From: Asterias amurensis
Lineage: Eukaryota; Echinodermata; Asteroidea; Forcipulatida; Asteriidae
Direction: 5' to 3'
Length of the DNA stretch: 64,000 bases
Assembly: GCF_032118995.1 (NCBI RefSeq)
Contig: NC_092666.1
Span: 9,498,501-9,562,500, forward strand
Shown: positions 10,817 through 22,300 of the stretch, in pieces
Numbering within the stretch: the stretch's first letter is position 1
How the letters are laid out: each line of letters opens with the position of its first letter
The notes under the pieces: generated by a model
What the model saw: only the letters and a program-made list of their open reading frames with translations
Told to the model about the DNA's origin: nothing
Database searches by the model: none
Position numbers and translations under genes: made by a program

Positions 10817-13800
10817 ATGCAGACTGTGTACGATAAATACAGGACAGCAACCACCTTATTCACTTTGAACCAGGAAAACGCTGGCATGGAGGAAGGAGGA
10901 CAAGCTGGCATGATGGAGGAAAGACAAGCTAGCATAGAGGAAGGACAAGCTAGCATGGAGGAAGTACAATCTAGCATGGAGGAAGTACAATCTAGCATGG
11001 AGGAAGGACAAGCAAGCACGGAGGAAGGACAAGCTAGCATAGAGGAAGGACAAGCTAGCATGGAGGAAGTACAATCTAGCATGGAGGAAGGACAAGCAAG
11101 CACGGAGGAAGGACAAGCTAGCATAGAGGAAGGACAAGCTAGCATGGAGGAAGTACAATCTAGCATGGAGGAAGGACAAGCTAGCATAGAGGAAGGACAA
11201 TCTAGCATGGAGGAAGGACAAGCAAGCATGGAGGAAGGACAAGCAAGCATGGAGGAAGGAAAAGCTTCTTGTGTTCTTCAGGCTGAGGCTGCAGGTTTCA
11301 AATCCAAGGTCGCAGATTTGATTGATTTCAAACCGACAGAAAATCCTAAGTGGCGCACTGCTGAAGATTTAAACATACCAGATGTTAAAGGTATGCTTAA
11401 ACAAATCGCCGAATATCAACGTGAATGGAGAAACTTAAAGCCAACCGGTTGTGCCAGGTTAGTTTCTCAAACAATTTCTAGGCGTAATCTTCCACCACAT
11501 TAGCGTGAGTAAAAGTGTAGCTGATTTGGAATTGGATATGGTTTTATAATTTTGATGTTAACATCCATTAGCCTAATAATAGTAGGAAGGGGACGTCCAA
11601 CATCACCGTAGCCGATGTCGGTCCAAGTCACTTCGTACCCAAGTCATGTTGTACCCAAGTCACTTCGTACCCAAATTGTCGTAACCAAGTCACTTCGTAC
11701 CCAATGGAATTTCGAATATTTCCCCTTTTTGAAATCATCCTCCAACGGCAATCATTAAAGGAACACGTTGCCTTGGATCGGTCGAGTTGGTCTTTGAAAA
11801 GCGTTTTGTGACCGTTTGTTATAGAATGCATATGGTTAGAAAGATGATGTAAAAGTAGAATACAATGATCTACACAAATATGCCTCGAAATTGCGTGGTT
11901 TTCGTTTTACCTAGTCCAATAACACCGTCGGCCATTTATGGGGGTCAAAATTTTGACTCCCATAAATGGCCGACGGTGATAGTTCGCGACGTAAAAAGAA
12001 AACCGTGCAATTTTGAGTGATACTTGTGTGGATCATTATATTCTACTTTTAAAACATCTTTCTAAACATATACATTTCATAACAAACGGTTTCAAACGCT
12101 TTTTATAGACCAACTCGTCCGGTCCAAGGCAACGTGTTCCTTTAATTTGTATGAATCCTTTTTAAAAATTAATCCTCGTGTGCATTGCGGCAATATTTAG
12201 AAATTGAATGGAATGCGGACTATCTATCCCTTTTTAAATCATTTTCCAACGGGGCTGTATGTAAGTAATTCATGTGCATTACGGCAATATTTATATTTAA
12301 ATAGTTCGGATTGCCTTTTCCTTTTTTTTGAATTCATCCTGCCTTTATGCATTATAGGCCTATATAGGCTTACTGCAATTAATTGAATGTGAATCTTTCC
12401 CCTTTTTAAAAATAATTTCCAATCGGGGTTTTGTTCATTCTGGCAGTAATATATAATTAAATAGAATTCGGACTATCTTTTCCTTTTTGAAATGATACTC
12501 CAGAATGGGCCATGTTCACATTTTTTTTGTAACTTCACTGTTGTTGCGAAATGCCTTCAGTTGGTAAAACCTCAAACAAAATTAATTATATAAATGTTCG
12601 CACTATATTACATCATTTCCAATAGGTAAATCGTATGTGGCAAAAGAATGGGGCCGATGTCGCATGCAATTATGTCCTGTGTGCAATACTGTCCGGAGGA
12701 CAGTATTGCATATGCAATAATGTTCGCCGGTCGGTTTTGCATAAATTATGCAATCGTGTCCGCCCGAACGCTGCTGCATAATGCAATTGTGTCCGCCCGG
12801 ACACATTTGCATTATGCAGTTGTGTCCGCCCCGTGCAAAACCGTCCTTGCAGTAAATTAAACTCCCTTGGTCGACGGAACACGTTTGCCATTTTTTTACA
12901 AGCTAGCTATTAGCTACTTAAAGTGCATGTCATGAATGACATGGGAAATGTTCGGCCGTTGGGTATTCGCTGCAATCATAAAATACGTGAATATTCATGC
13001 TGCATTACGTAGGTTCAGTGCATGCACGCTCGCTTACGCGCGCACATACATGTATAATCATGTACATGTCCACCGGACGGTTACATGTCCACCGGACGGT
13101 TTTTGCATAGTCTTGGTTCCAAGACCATTGGTGTTGCGCGGTCACACACAACCAACGTTCCGATTATGCACGGCAAAAACTGTCCACGCTTGTAATGAAC
13201 GAACACTGATGAATTATTCATGAGCCAACCGCAACGCAGCCTCTGATTGGCTCCACCGGAAAGTCGGGGGAGATTTGCCGAAAAACAATAAAAAAGTTAA
13301 GACCCATCGTTGCAAATATTCAAGACCATGGTGAGATCTAAATCAGAGAAACAGAGCGCCCGCTAGCGTTCGTTCATTACAAGTTTTTGCCGTGCATAAT
13401 CGGAACGTTGGTTGTGTGTGACCGCGCAACACCAATGGTCTTGGAACCAAGACTACAATGGTCTTGGAACCAAGACTGTTTTTTGCATAGCCCCCGGAGC
13501 GGATAGTATTGCATGGCAGACACAATTGCATCTGCTGACGGCAAAAGCCTATCGCAACTCAAGTGGAAGTCAAAACGGGCTTTTTCCGGGGGACACTGCG
13601 CCGAGGACTGAGAAGCATTATTTGATTCCAATGAAATAAAATGTGGTTCATTAATTTTTGTAAGTGGTTTTGTCTTTTAACAGTGAAATTACAGCAGATC
13701 TGGTCCCCCACTTTATTTACCACTGCAATCTTGAAGGAGAACATGGGTGTGGAACGTTTGAAGACACCAAGAATTGTCTTGATGAAGATACCAACGATGG

Positions 13801-14452
13801 GACGTGTAGGTCCAAGAAAGAACAAGAAACAATCAATTTGAAGAGTGCCTACCTATACCTGCAGGGTATCAAGGAAGATGAACGTCAGGAAGACAACCAT
13901 GGGTTCATTGAAGAGTCAATGCTACTAACACTTCACAAAATCATTCTTAAAGATATTAAGCTACCTGAAAATGCTAAACCAGGGTTTTACAGTACTCTAC
14001 GGCGCTACACTAAGGTTGATGGTGAAACATATAGTTATCCAGATCCAAACTCAAAAGATATACAAAGTTTGGTTAAAAAAGTTCTAGATAACTTTAACGA
14101 CCTCTACCGAGATGCTCAAAAAGAGTCTGATAATGAAAAGAGACTTGAAAAGTTATTCAAAATCAGCAGTTTCTTTTTATTTGAGATGCTTGACGTGCAT
14201 CCATTTGTAGACGGTAACGGTCGACTCTGCAGGCTTCTCTGCAGTTACGTCTTGTCAACATGTACACCGTTTCCAAGTACAATATACAATTTATATAGCA
14301 AGTCATCTCGTAAAGACTACGTGCGAGCCTTGGTAGAGGCAAGGGAGTCAGAAGATCGACATCCTTGTACTTTGACCACCATGATCATTGAGTGCAATTA
14401 TACTACTTGGGAGACATTTATTAAAGAATCCAAATCAGCATCTAATAATTAA
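10817..14452 (+). CDS. Fic-domain protein, copy 2, with heptad-repeat N terminus
   Basis: Two exons: 10817-11457 and 13684-14452 (intron 11458-13683); both junctions split an arginine/serine codon after AG, as in copy 1. The joined frame gives 469 residues. ATG 10817 is the first Met after an in-frame TGA at 10793. Residues about 24-151 are 18 heptads (MEEGQAS, IEEGQAS, TEEGQAS, MEEVQSS). Then follow the shared core DLIDFKPTE and PKWRT, then the Fic domain with HPFVDGNGR at residues 386-394 (nt 14198-14224). The Fic part aligns with copy 1 over its whole length (shared EQETINL, EESML, LTTMIIE). The acidic, Gln-rich repeat may form an extended or coiled linker; this is inference. No signal peptide is seen. 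The substrate is unknown. Confidence 0.85.
10886..11269 (+). repeat. 21-bp minisatellite inside the Fic copy 2 reading frame
   Basis: About 18 units of 21 bp encode heptads MEEGQAS / IEEGQAS / TEEGQAS / MEEVQSS. An 84-bp higher-order unit of four heptads is visible twice. All units keep the frame. The reverse strand is also open (MLACPSS type), which is a shadow of the period being a multiple of 3. Confidence 0.95.
11759..12141. mobile_element. TTAA foldback element family A, copy 2
   Basis: TTAA (11755-11758), then AGGAACACGTTGCCTTGGAT; ends ATCC/GTCCAAGGCAACGTGTTCCT, then TTAA (12142-12145). Central palindrome around GGCCATTTATGGG. Lies in the Fic copy 2 intron. Confidence 0.9.
12661..12850. 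repeat. Cluster of short palindromes with GTGTCCGCCCGGACAC and TGCATAATGCA cores
   Basis: Repeated units of TGCATAATGCA, GTGTCCGCCC and CAATACTGTCCGG occur in both orientations, in the Fic copy 2 intron. Origin unclear. Confidence 0.6.
13066..13488. mobile_element. Large inverted repeat in the Fic copy 2 intron
   Basis: The left arm is about 13101-13203 and the right arm about 13366-13488. They share GGTTCCAAGACCATTGGTGT, CCAACGTTCCGATTATGCAC and GTAATGAACGAAC as complements. Each outer end has an extra short duplication (CACCGGACGGTT left, GGTCTTGGAACCAAGACT right). Probably a foldback MITE. Confidence 0.75.
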
Positions 14453-14695
14453 AGAATCACAATCAGCATCTAGAAACTAGATTTTCAAGTGTTCGTAAAA
14501 ACGAACACGGGTTTCCGTTCCTTGCACCAAAAAAGGGATTTTAAGGAAGATAGATTTATGTTTTTAATGGGTCATCCTGATTAATACAATTTTACAAATT
14601 TTGATGTGTTTGTAATAGCTGGGTACCTCTACAAAACAGTGTGCGTTTCACTGAGAGGTTTCCCCAGGGTAAATAAGAAACAAATAGATAAATAA

Positions 14696-14880
14696 GCTAA
14701 AATTAAATGCGTTGCCAAATATGTCTTTTCAAATGCCATTTTAAAATGAAATCAAACTTTGATTAGGTTTAACCTGAATGTTTGTTTTTGTTCTATATAA
14801 CAGTACACTTATAGCTTTCCGTAAAATTTTGTCACTAATTTATTCACTGTTACCTTCCCAAGGGTTATAGGGTTTATGCA
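14696..14880 (+). repeat. Fic-downstream segment, parent copy of a triplicated block
   Basis: GCGTTGCCAAATATG, CCATTTTAAAATGAAATCA, GATTAGGTTTAACC and CCAAGGGTTATAGG occur in this order 250 bp after the Fic copy 2 stop. The same order is found at 16741-16915 and 16916-17080. Confidence 0.8.
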
Positions 14881-15357
14881 ATAATTTTTTTCACCTATTG
14901 TAAATACATATTTGTAGAATGTAAGCATTATTATAACTTGCCTTCCTATACTAGGGGGAGGGGGGCAGGGACGTTCACCAAAATCAGCCCAAAATGCTCA
15001 AAACACACAATTAGCTGCTATCATTGCAAGTTGATAATTCCATTGTGTACCCCAAGTTCCTTCCTCCCACAAAATATTAAAACAAAAATAGTTTTGACCG
15101 AGGACACAGGAAAGTAAAGTATTTATCATGTTAATCGTTAATTAATTGTGGAAATACTTTGTGTATTTGAATGGCTTTACTGACCTTTAATAACTCAAGT
15201 AAAATCATTTTTGTTTTGTAAATTTTTTCCGAGATGTGTAATTAAAGTCAAACTTATTTTGAAAAGTTGTGTTTAATTTTGGTTACACTTTTGAGAGCCG
15301 TTGGTTAGTGTCATAATGTGCGCTAAGATGTCAAGATTGTATTTTTTGTTGTTTTAA

Positions 15358-16016
15358 AGCCTTTGGACACTTTCGGTAAACAGTATTGTCCAAAGGCTAG
15401 CCTTGCTCAAGGCAGTCGAATTATTCACTACGAAAAAAGACCGCCGCTGTATATAAAAGAAAAAGTGTTCACTGTGCGTAACATCGCACGACAAGGTGCC
15501 CCGTACACGATCCGCATGCGGAGGCCGTCGGCCTCCGCATGCGGTTAGTGGTACGAATGCGGATGACTTGTGTGCACAGTAGTCGTAAACTGTGACAGTG
15601 TGTAAACGGGTGGGCCATGCAGTGTGATCGCAAGCACCACGCACAGGTTATACGGGTGGGTTTACAGCGGCGTCTTTTCGGAGCGAATAATGCGACTGCC
15701 TTGAGCAAGGCTATCCAAAGGCCCACACTTCGTGTATATAAAATAACAAACCTGTGAAAATTTAGGCTCAATCGGTCATCGGAGTCGGGAGAAAATAACG
15801 GGAAAACCCACCCTTGTTTCCGTGACATGTGTTTAAAATAAATCCGTCATTCTCGATATCGAGAATTGAAAATTGTTTTGATGTTTTCTCAAAAAGTAAA
15901 GCATTTCATGGAATAATATTTCAAGAGAAGTCTTTCACCATTACCTTCTGTAAACCCTGTAGGTTATTTGTAAATCTGTAAACTTTTTTTTTCTGTATCG
16001 AAAGTGTCCAATGGCT
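15358..16016. mobile_element. TTAA element family C, copy 1, split by an inserted palindrome
   Basis: TTAA, then AGCCTTTGGACACTTTCGGT, and at the other end CGAAAGTGTCCAATGGCT then TTAA (16017-16020). Shares its interior (GGCTCAATCGGTCATCGGAG, TTCTCGATATCGAGAA) with the cleaner copy at 31758-32123. An unrelated element occupies 15398-15713. Confidence 0.85.
15398..15713. mobile_element. 316-bp palindromic element with a perfect 9-bp target duplication
   Basis: Ends are TAGCCTTGCTCAAGGCAGTC and its complement. TCCAAAGGC lies immediately on both sides (15389-15397, 15714-15722). The centre carries a second palindrome around GGAGGCCGTCGGCCTCC. A 9-bp duplication is typical of Mutator-like elements. 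Confidence 0.8.
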
Positions 16017-16443
16017 TTAATTAAACCAAAATATACATCTCAAGTATCCAACAAGCAGAAAATTTAAAACAATTTCTTTGGCTATTTTGCTTTTTGGATG
16101 GATCAATATGACTGAAATTTTGCCTTCATTTCCAAAAATTAATACAAATCATAATAATACTATAATAATAATAATAAAAGTAAGAATTAATAATCGTAAA
16201 TTTGTGTAATCTATCCTGTACATATAGGCCTACACTTGACTTTTCCTAGAATTGTAAACTCGCTACAATGCAGCTGAAACTATCTTTTTAAAGAAAGTAT
16301 TAAATTTTATAATGATGTACAAACAAAATTAAAATTCTTGTTGTATAAAAAACCCAAGATAGCTATATTATGTTAGGATTATTGAAACAGAAACCTCTGC
16401 AGAAACCCTGCTAGATTGCCCATTATGCAACATAATATGTTAA

Positions 16444-16657
16444 AGATGCTATGTCAGATTTTTGGCCGATTTTACCCACAAATTCTGATTTAAAATTCAA
16501 TAGGTATTTTGATGGGGGTCGAGAAAGTTACAAGCTTTCATTTGAGCCATTGCTCGAAAAGTCCGCCAATTATTAGTAGCAGTGAAATAAAGTGCTCAAA
16601 AAGTTTATTTTTTTTTATTTTTTTAATGTTTGGGGCCAAAAATCTGACATAGCATCT
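16444..16657. mobile_element. TTAA element family F, copy 1
   Basis: TTAA, AGATGCTATGTCAGATTTTT ... AAAATCTGACATAGCATCT, TTAA. A longer copy lies at 37313-37682. Confidence 0.9.
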
Positions 16658-16740
16658 TTAAACTATGTTTTACTCGGTACAACGACTTTGAAATTCTTTG
16701 TATGGAAGATAGGTTTAAGTTTTTGATGGACACTCCTGAG

Positions 16741-17100
16741 GAAGCTATAATTAATTGCCTTGCCAAATATGCCTTTTTAGTTACCGTTTTAAAATGAGAT
16801 TTATCTGTGTGATTAGGTTTAAACCAATGTTTGTTTTTTGTTGTTTCACACTTAAAGCTTTTCGTTACGACTTCCTCACTAATTTCTTCACTGTTACCCT
16901 ACCAAGGGTTATAGACACTCCTGGGGAAGCTATAATTAATTGCCTTGCCAAATATTACCGTTTTAAAATGAAATTTATCTGTGTGATCAGGTTTAAACCA
17001 ATGTATGTTTTTGTTCTTTAACACTTGTAGCTATCCGTACGACTTCCTCACTAATTTCTTTCTACCAAGGGTTATAGGATTTATTCCAGTTTCAGAATAA
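16741..17100 (+). repeat. Two tandem copies of the Fic-downstream segment
   Basis: Both copies start GAAGCTATAATTAATTGCCT and continue TGCCAAATAT, CGTTTTAAAATGA, TTTATCTGTGTGAT and AGGTTTAAACCAATGT. The order matches 14696-14880 with moderate divergence. Confidence 0.85.
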
Positions 17101-17418
17101 AATACAATACAAAAATACAATTATTACTCAGACGCTCAATTATTCCTACTTTATATAAATAATAACTGAATAATATAGCTAACCTAAAACTGTGATGCAG
17201 TTATATAATGGGAGAAGTGTATTGTTGTAATTTTTAAGCATTATTAATTAAACAAATAAAACCATTTGACATGCAACTTGTGAAAGTTATTTCTGTTTGT
17301 CTTAATTTAGAGAAAATTGATTTCAGGCCTTGCGCTTTTAAGTTTTTTGTAAAGTGTCATACTGTGCTAGTAAATAATTTATTGTGCATTATTTTTACTT
17401 GCCCCCGGGACGCTTTAA

Positions 17419-17800
17419 AGGAACACGTTGCCTTGGATCGGTCGAGTTGGTCCTTGAAAAGCGTTCTGTAACCGTTTGTTATAAAATCTGTATGGTTAGA
17501 AAGATGTTGTAAAAGTAGAATACAATGATCTACACAAATATGCCTCGAAATTGCGTGGTTTCTTTTTACTTCGTCGACTAACACGGTCGGCCAATTATGG
17601 GAGTCAAATTTTTGACTCCCATAAATAGCCGACCGTGTTAGTTCGCGACGTACAATGAAAACCGTGACATTTTGAGTGATACTTGTGTGGATCATTATAT
17701 TCTACTTTTAAAACATCTTTCTAACCATATGCATTTCATAACAAACGGTTTCAAACGCTTTTTATAAACCAACTCGTCCGATCCAAGGCAACGTGTTCCT
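17419..17800. mobile_element. TTAA foldback element family A, copy 3
   Basis: Flanked by TTAA at 17415-17418 and 17801-17804, with ends AGGAACACGTTGCC and GGCAACGTGTTCCT. The centre is a palindrome around GACTCCCATAAATAGCC. Confidence 0.9.
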
Positions 17801-18293
17801 TTAACACAAAATATGAAACTTGTGTAATAATTACGGCAATAATTGTAATGCGCCTTATCAATATCGAGAGATGCAAGGTGCAGTGACAATAAAACATAAC
17901 ATTTACACTGACATCCAGTGATAAGAAAGCAAAAATTAATAACAGTTAGGGAAAACATAACATGTATGGTTGTGAAGTGCTTTCTGATGCATTAATCTAA
18001 TAGCGATCACAATCAGTTAGGTCAAAAATAAAGTTATAACGCCAACCTTAAAACTTTGATACTATCGGTTGCAGGGATATCCCCCCCCCCCCCCCCCCAA
18101 GAAAGATTCAAGTAAACTGTGTTAATTCAGTGTCAATTCTCTTCCAGGCAAATTAATGCTCAATCCTGGACAAGTTTCCATCTGGAAGCTGCTCGCTTGT
18201 AGTGTGGATACAAATTCGCATTCCGGCCGGCTATAATTATCATGCAAATCTTTTATGGCTGTGTTAATTATTGAATTCATTTTTCGAGGCGCC

Positions 18294-18509
18294 TTAGGGC
18301 CTTGTCACACGAGGCAACTTTTGCAGGCAACTTGGAGGCAACCAACTGCAGTATCAGGACCACTTTGGTAGCACACGGGTCAATTTTCAAACATTGTCTT
18401 ACGATTCACAAGAGAAACATGTGAACATTCAAATGTGAATGCCGTTTCTTCATGGAGATTGACTGGAACTGGTTGCCCGTAAATTGCCTCGTGTGACATG
18501 GCCCTTAGA
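18294..18509. mobile_element. MITE with TTAGGGCC...GGCCCTTAG ends
   Basis: The left end reads TTAGGGCCTTGTCACACGAG and the right end GCCTCGTGTGACATGGCCCT. GTTGC/GCAAC words occur between them. Non-coding. Confidence 0.75.
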
Positions 18510-19373
18510 CATGACGGTTTGGGATATTAAGACATCTGTGAAGAAAAATTTGAAGATTTCTTCGGTTTTACTTTGAAAAAAAAACTCAAGTTAAATTTAT
18601 AGTTGTTGCTCTATAATGGTTGTGTAACGCATACGGGCTTTATGTACAACTCTATAGAAAGCCTGCAACAGTTTGAAGCCGAACGGAGACAGAACATTGA
18701 AAGGAGAGCTCGTATAGCTACTTCAAGATTTTGTGATTATGCCGGTGGGTGGTTATGGCCCCTATAATTATGAGTTTAGTTGATTGTGGTGCCTAAGCAT
18801 GCTTGGTTGGGATATATAGGCCTACGGGATACATCTGTGAAGACAAATCTGAAGATTTCATAAAGTTAGATTGGATTAGGCCTGTTTAGTAAGGACAGGG
18901 CCCCAACTCGCTTTTTTTTTCTTCTTTTTCTTTTCAAAAATACTCCACATCATTTTAGATTATCTTTTTACCAGATCGGTCAGGGATTATTGGCTATCAT
19001 TCACTGTACGATCGTTACATATGACTTATTCACAACGGAAAAGTTAGTTTTCTCAGGTACTATGGACTATGAGCATTGACTATCAATAATTTTTACACAT
19101 TTTCAAACTGGAGGGGGCGCTGTTTTAAAGTAATTTCACGTGTTGGTTTTATTGTACGATGTATGCAGCCATTGAGTGAATAAATCGACTCTTTTAATCC
19201 GACTTGACGACAACAACAAAAGTCGATACTAGTTTGCCATTACAGAACACTTAAAAATAAAGTGTCGAAGGGAAAACTGTAAAATACAAGTATTCGATAC
19301 TACGGGATATTATTGCCGATGCCCTACCCGCAGTATTTTCTACCTGAACATACACAGCAGAGACGCGCAGAAT

Positions 19374-22300
19374 ATGGGCGGTTTGAGGCGTTTTTTAATA
19401 GCATTAATTTGCTGTATTTTTGCTGTCTCTGAAGCAGATGATTTCCTTGGCTGTGGTGGTTTCGTCAAGTCAGATGTTGAGATAAATTTTTCTCGCATTG
19501 AGGTAAAAAGAATATTAATTCATTATTTTTGCTGGGTGCTCGTTTCAATTCCATTTTTTTGTAATTTAAAGGGCAACCCCTCACAAGGAAATTGTGAACT
19601 TCTATTATCAGATTAATTGGAACATTTTAAAGGCAGGAAGGGGTACTCCTAGAACTGTTTCGGTTTCGTTCCGCTATCGGTTTCGTTTTTATCTCGCCAA
19701 AATTAGGCTCTATGTGTCCTGTGAACTCTCATGCCCCCCGGGGGCAACAGAAAATCCACTCCGCAATCTCAAAATTTTTTAAAAACCCAAAGAGTGTGTT
19801 CCCAGACGCATGTCCATATGGTTTGTACACAAAGCACGAATTGGGTATTTTTTCTTTCCGGGATGAACGTGTGCAGATAATTCTCCACGTTAGTCCTGGG
19901 GAAAAAATACCAGAGTAGTTGGGGACTGAATTACGGTAAGAAATTTATCATTTTAAACAATTTTTTATATTGCGGAGTGGATTTTCTGTCGCCCCCCCGG
20001 GACAATGAGAGTTCAAAGGACACATAAATAGAGCCTAATTTTTGCGAGATAAAAAAAAAAGAAAAAAGGAAGAGATTTGCGATTCCAAAATTCATTGAAC
20101 CGGTATCGTTATTGTCGTGAGAGATGTACGTCTGTGAGGTTACGGGAGACAATAGCGGAATGAAACAGAAGTAGTTCTAGGAGTAATGAAAGGGGAACCA
20201 AGGTAATGACTAGATTGGGCACCATGGCCAATTGCTGGACTGGAGCTGGAGGTGCCGTGGGTTGTCTTGAGGTTGTTCTATTTATTATTGTTCGAGCGAG
20301 AGACTGGGAAAATTTTTGTGTTGTGCTACTTTATTTTTCTGAAGTTTAAAATGCATTTTATGTTTTCTCTTTGGTTGACAGATTAAGCTGTACACTAAGC
20401 AGGGTGCGTTGAAATACCAAACGGATTGTGCCCCTAACAATGGGTACTTCATGATTCCAATTTACGACAAAGGAGATTTCACCTTGAAAGTCGAACCCCC
20501 ATCTGGTTGGAGTTTTGGTAAGAAATAAAAAAAAAAACAGAACAATGCCATATCTGACTTTCTTCATCTACTACCTACATGTACTAACTTGCCCTAATTA
20601 TGTCTCTAAATATTATGTATTTATTTATGTTACTTTTAAGCACCAGAGCACAATGTATGGTTTGCGGTTACACCATGTTTGTGTCTACTTGCCATCCCCC
20701 AATTTCATAAAGCCTGTGGCGTGTAAGCACAAAAATTTGCTTAGCATGAAATTTCTTCCTTAATAAAACAGGATTACTAACCAAATTTCCACGTGATTTT
20801 CAGGATAAGCAAACAACAGCTGAATGCCTGGCAGTATCAAGCAATATGCAACAAATGAAAATTTTGTTGGTAATCCTGTTTTTACCACCAACCAAGGAAG
20901 AAATTTCGTGCTAAGCAGATTTTTGTGCTTACAGGAGAAAGTCCTCTGTCTCATATTCTACTACAGTGGAGTAGATTTCAAGATTTTCTGGAGACTCCTG
21001 AGTTTTTAAAGGGAAGGGTCACGTTTGGTAGTTACTCAAAACAAAATATATTAACTTAAAAAATGACTTGGTGACGAGCATTGGAGAGCTGTTGATAGTA
21101 TAAAACATTGTGAGAAACGGTTCCCTCTGAAGTAGCATAGCTTTTGAGAAAGAGGTAATTTCTCACTAAAATAATGAAAGCCAGACATGCCAGAAGTCTT
21201 TTATTCTTATCTGAAAGCACACAAATTTGTCCAACAGGGTTGTTTTTTCTCTCATCATATTCTCGCATCTTCGACCAATTTAGCTCAAATTTTCACAGGC
21301 TTGTTGTTTTATGCTTATGATGGGATACACCAAGTGAGAGAACTGGTCTTTGACAATATTACCAAACATGTACCTTCCCTTTAAACACTGCCTGGGCAGA
21401 AGGTAGAAAATCGGCTGGGACTACTACTTTAGCTATAGAGGATTGTTATGTTTAAAACTTTACTTCCGCGGATTGAGTTATTAATTGGTCTCCTAAAAAA
21501 AAGCATAAATAGCACTGAACCTAATCTTATTTAATCTATGACCTTTGACATTTGACAGAGCCCACTAGCGTTAATTTGCATATTGATGGAGAGACGGACG
21601 TGTGTAGCCGAGGAGAGGACATCGACTTCAAGTTCACTGGATTTATGTTCAGTGGAAAGGTAAGAACATGTTGTGCAATGACCTGGGCCCAATTTCATGG
21701 CTCTACTGACCATCAAATTCTGTGATTACAATCACCATTCTCCGCTTGCACGGCAGCACCAAATTTCTGCGCTAGCTGTGTAAGCATAGAATGCCTACAA
21801 ACGGGGAGTGTGCAGGCGCACAAGCCAAAATTCCCCACTAGCTTGTTAAATATGTTTGACGTAAATGCAGAATTCCCTGCTTCTGGAAGCGCTGATTCTT
21901 TGCTCACGGTAAGCAGAGCCATGAAGTTGGGCCCTGATGTTTCGACTCTAGCAGAGTCTTTTTCAAAGGCTAAATGACAACACAACTCACATAGACATGT
22001 ACATGTAGGCCTTTTTGGAAATACCCATTGCGCAAGCGCTAACTATTGATTGCGATGCATGCTGGTCTAGCTAGCTAGACCAGAGTGCGCCCTCATTCCA
22101 CACCTAGTATCGAGTATTTGCGATATGGTCTATGGAAACAGAAGCAAGTCTTGTATTATTAAGTCTTATTATTAGAAGCAGTCAAGTGGCAATACAGGAA
22201 CAGAAAGAGAGGGAGGCAAAAACACAGACAAAGCAAGGGGGTAAACAATAAAATAAAAAAGACTGGAGTGGAGCGAAGGTGCTGGTTTGACCACACTAAC

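Larger units (their letters stand above)
14453..19373. other. Intergenic DNA between Fic copy 2 and NOMO
   Basis: No coding exon was seen. It contains the TTAA elements at 15358-16016, 16444-16657 and 17419-17800, a duplicated Fic-downstream segment (16741-17100), an 18-C run near 18080 and a MITE at 18294-18509. The NOMO promoter should lie just left of 19374; no TATA box is obvious. Confidence 0.7.

Noticed and set aside
10765..11250. Minus-strand frame with MLACPSS repeats
   Set aside because: It is the reverse shadow of the in-frame 21-bp coding repeat of Fic copy 2; the plus frame continues into a conserved module.
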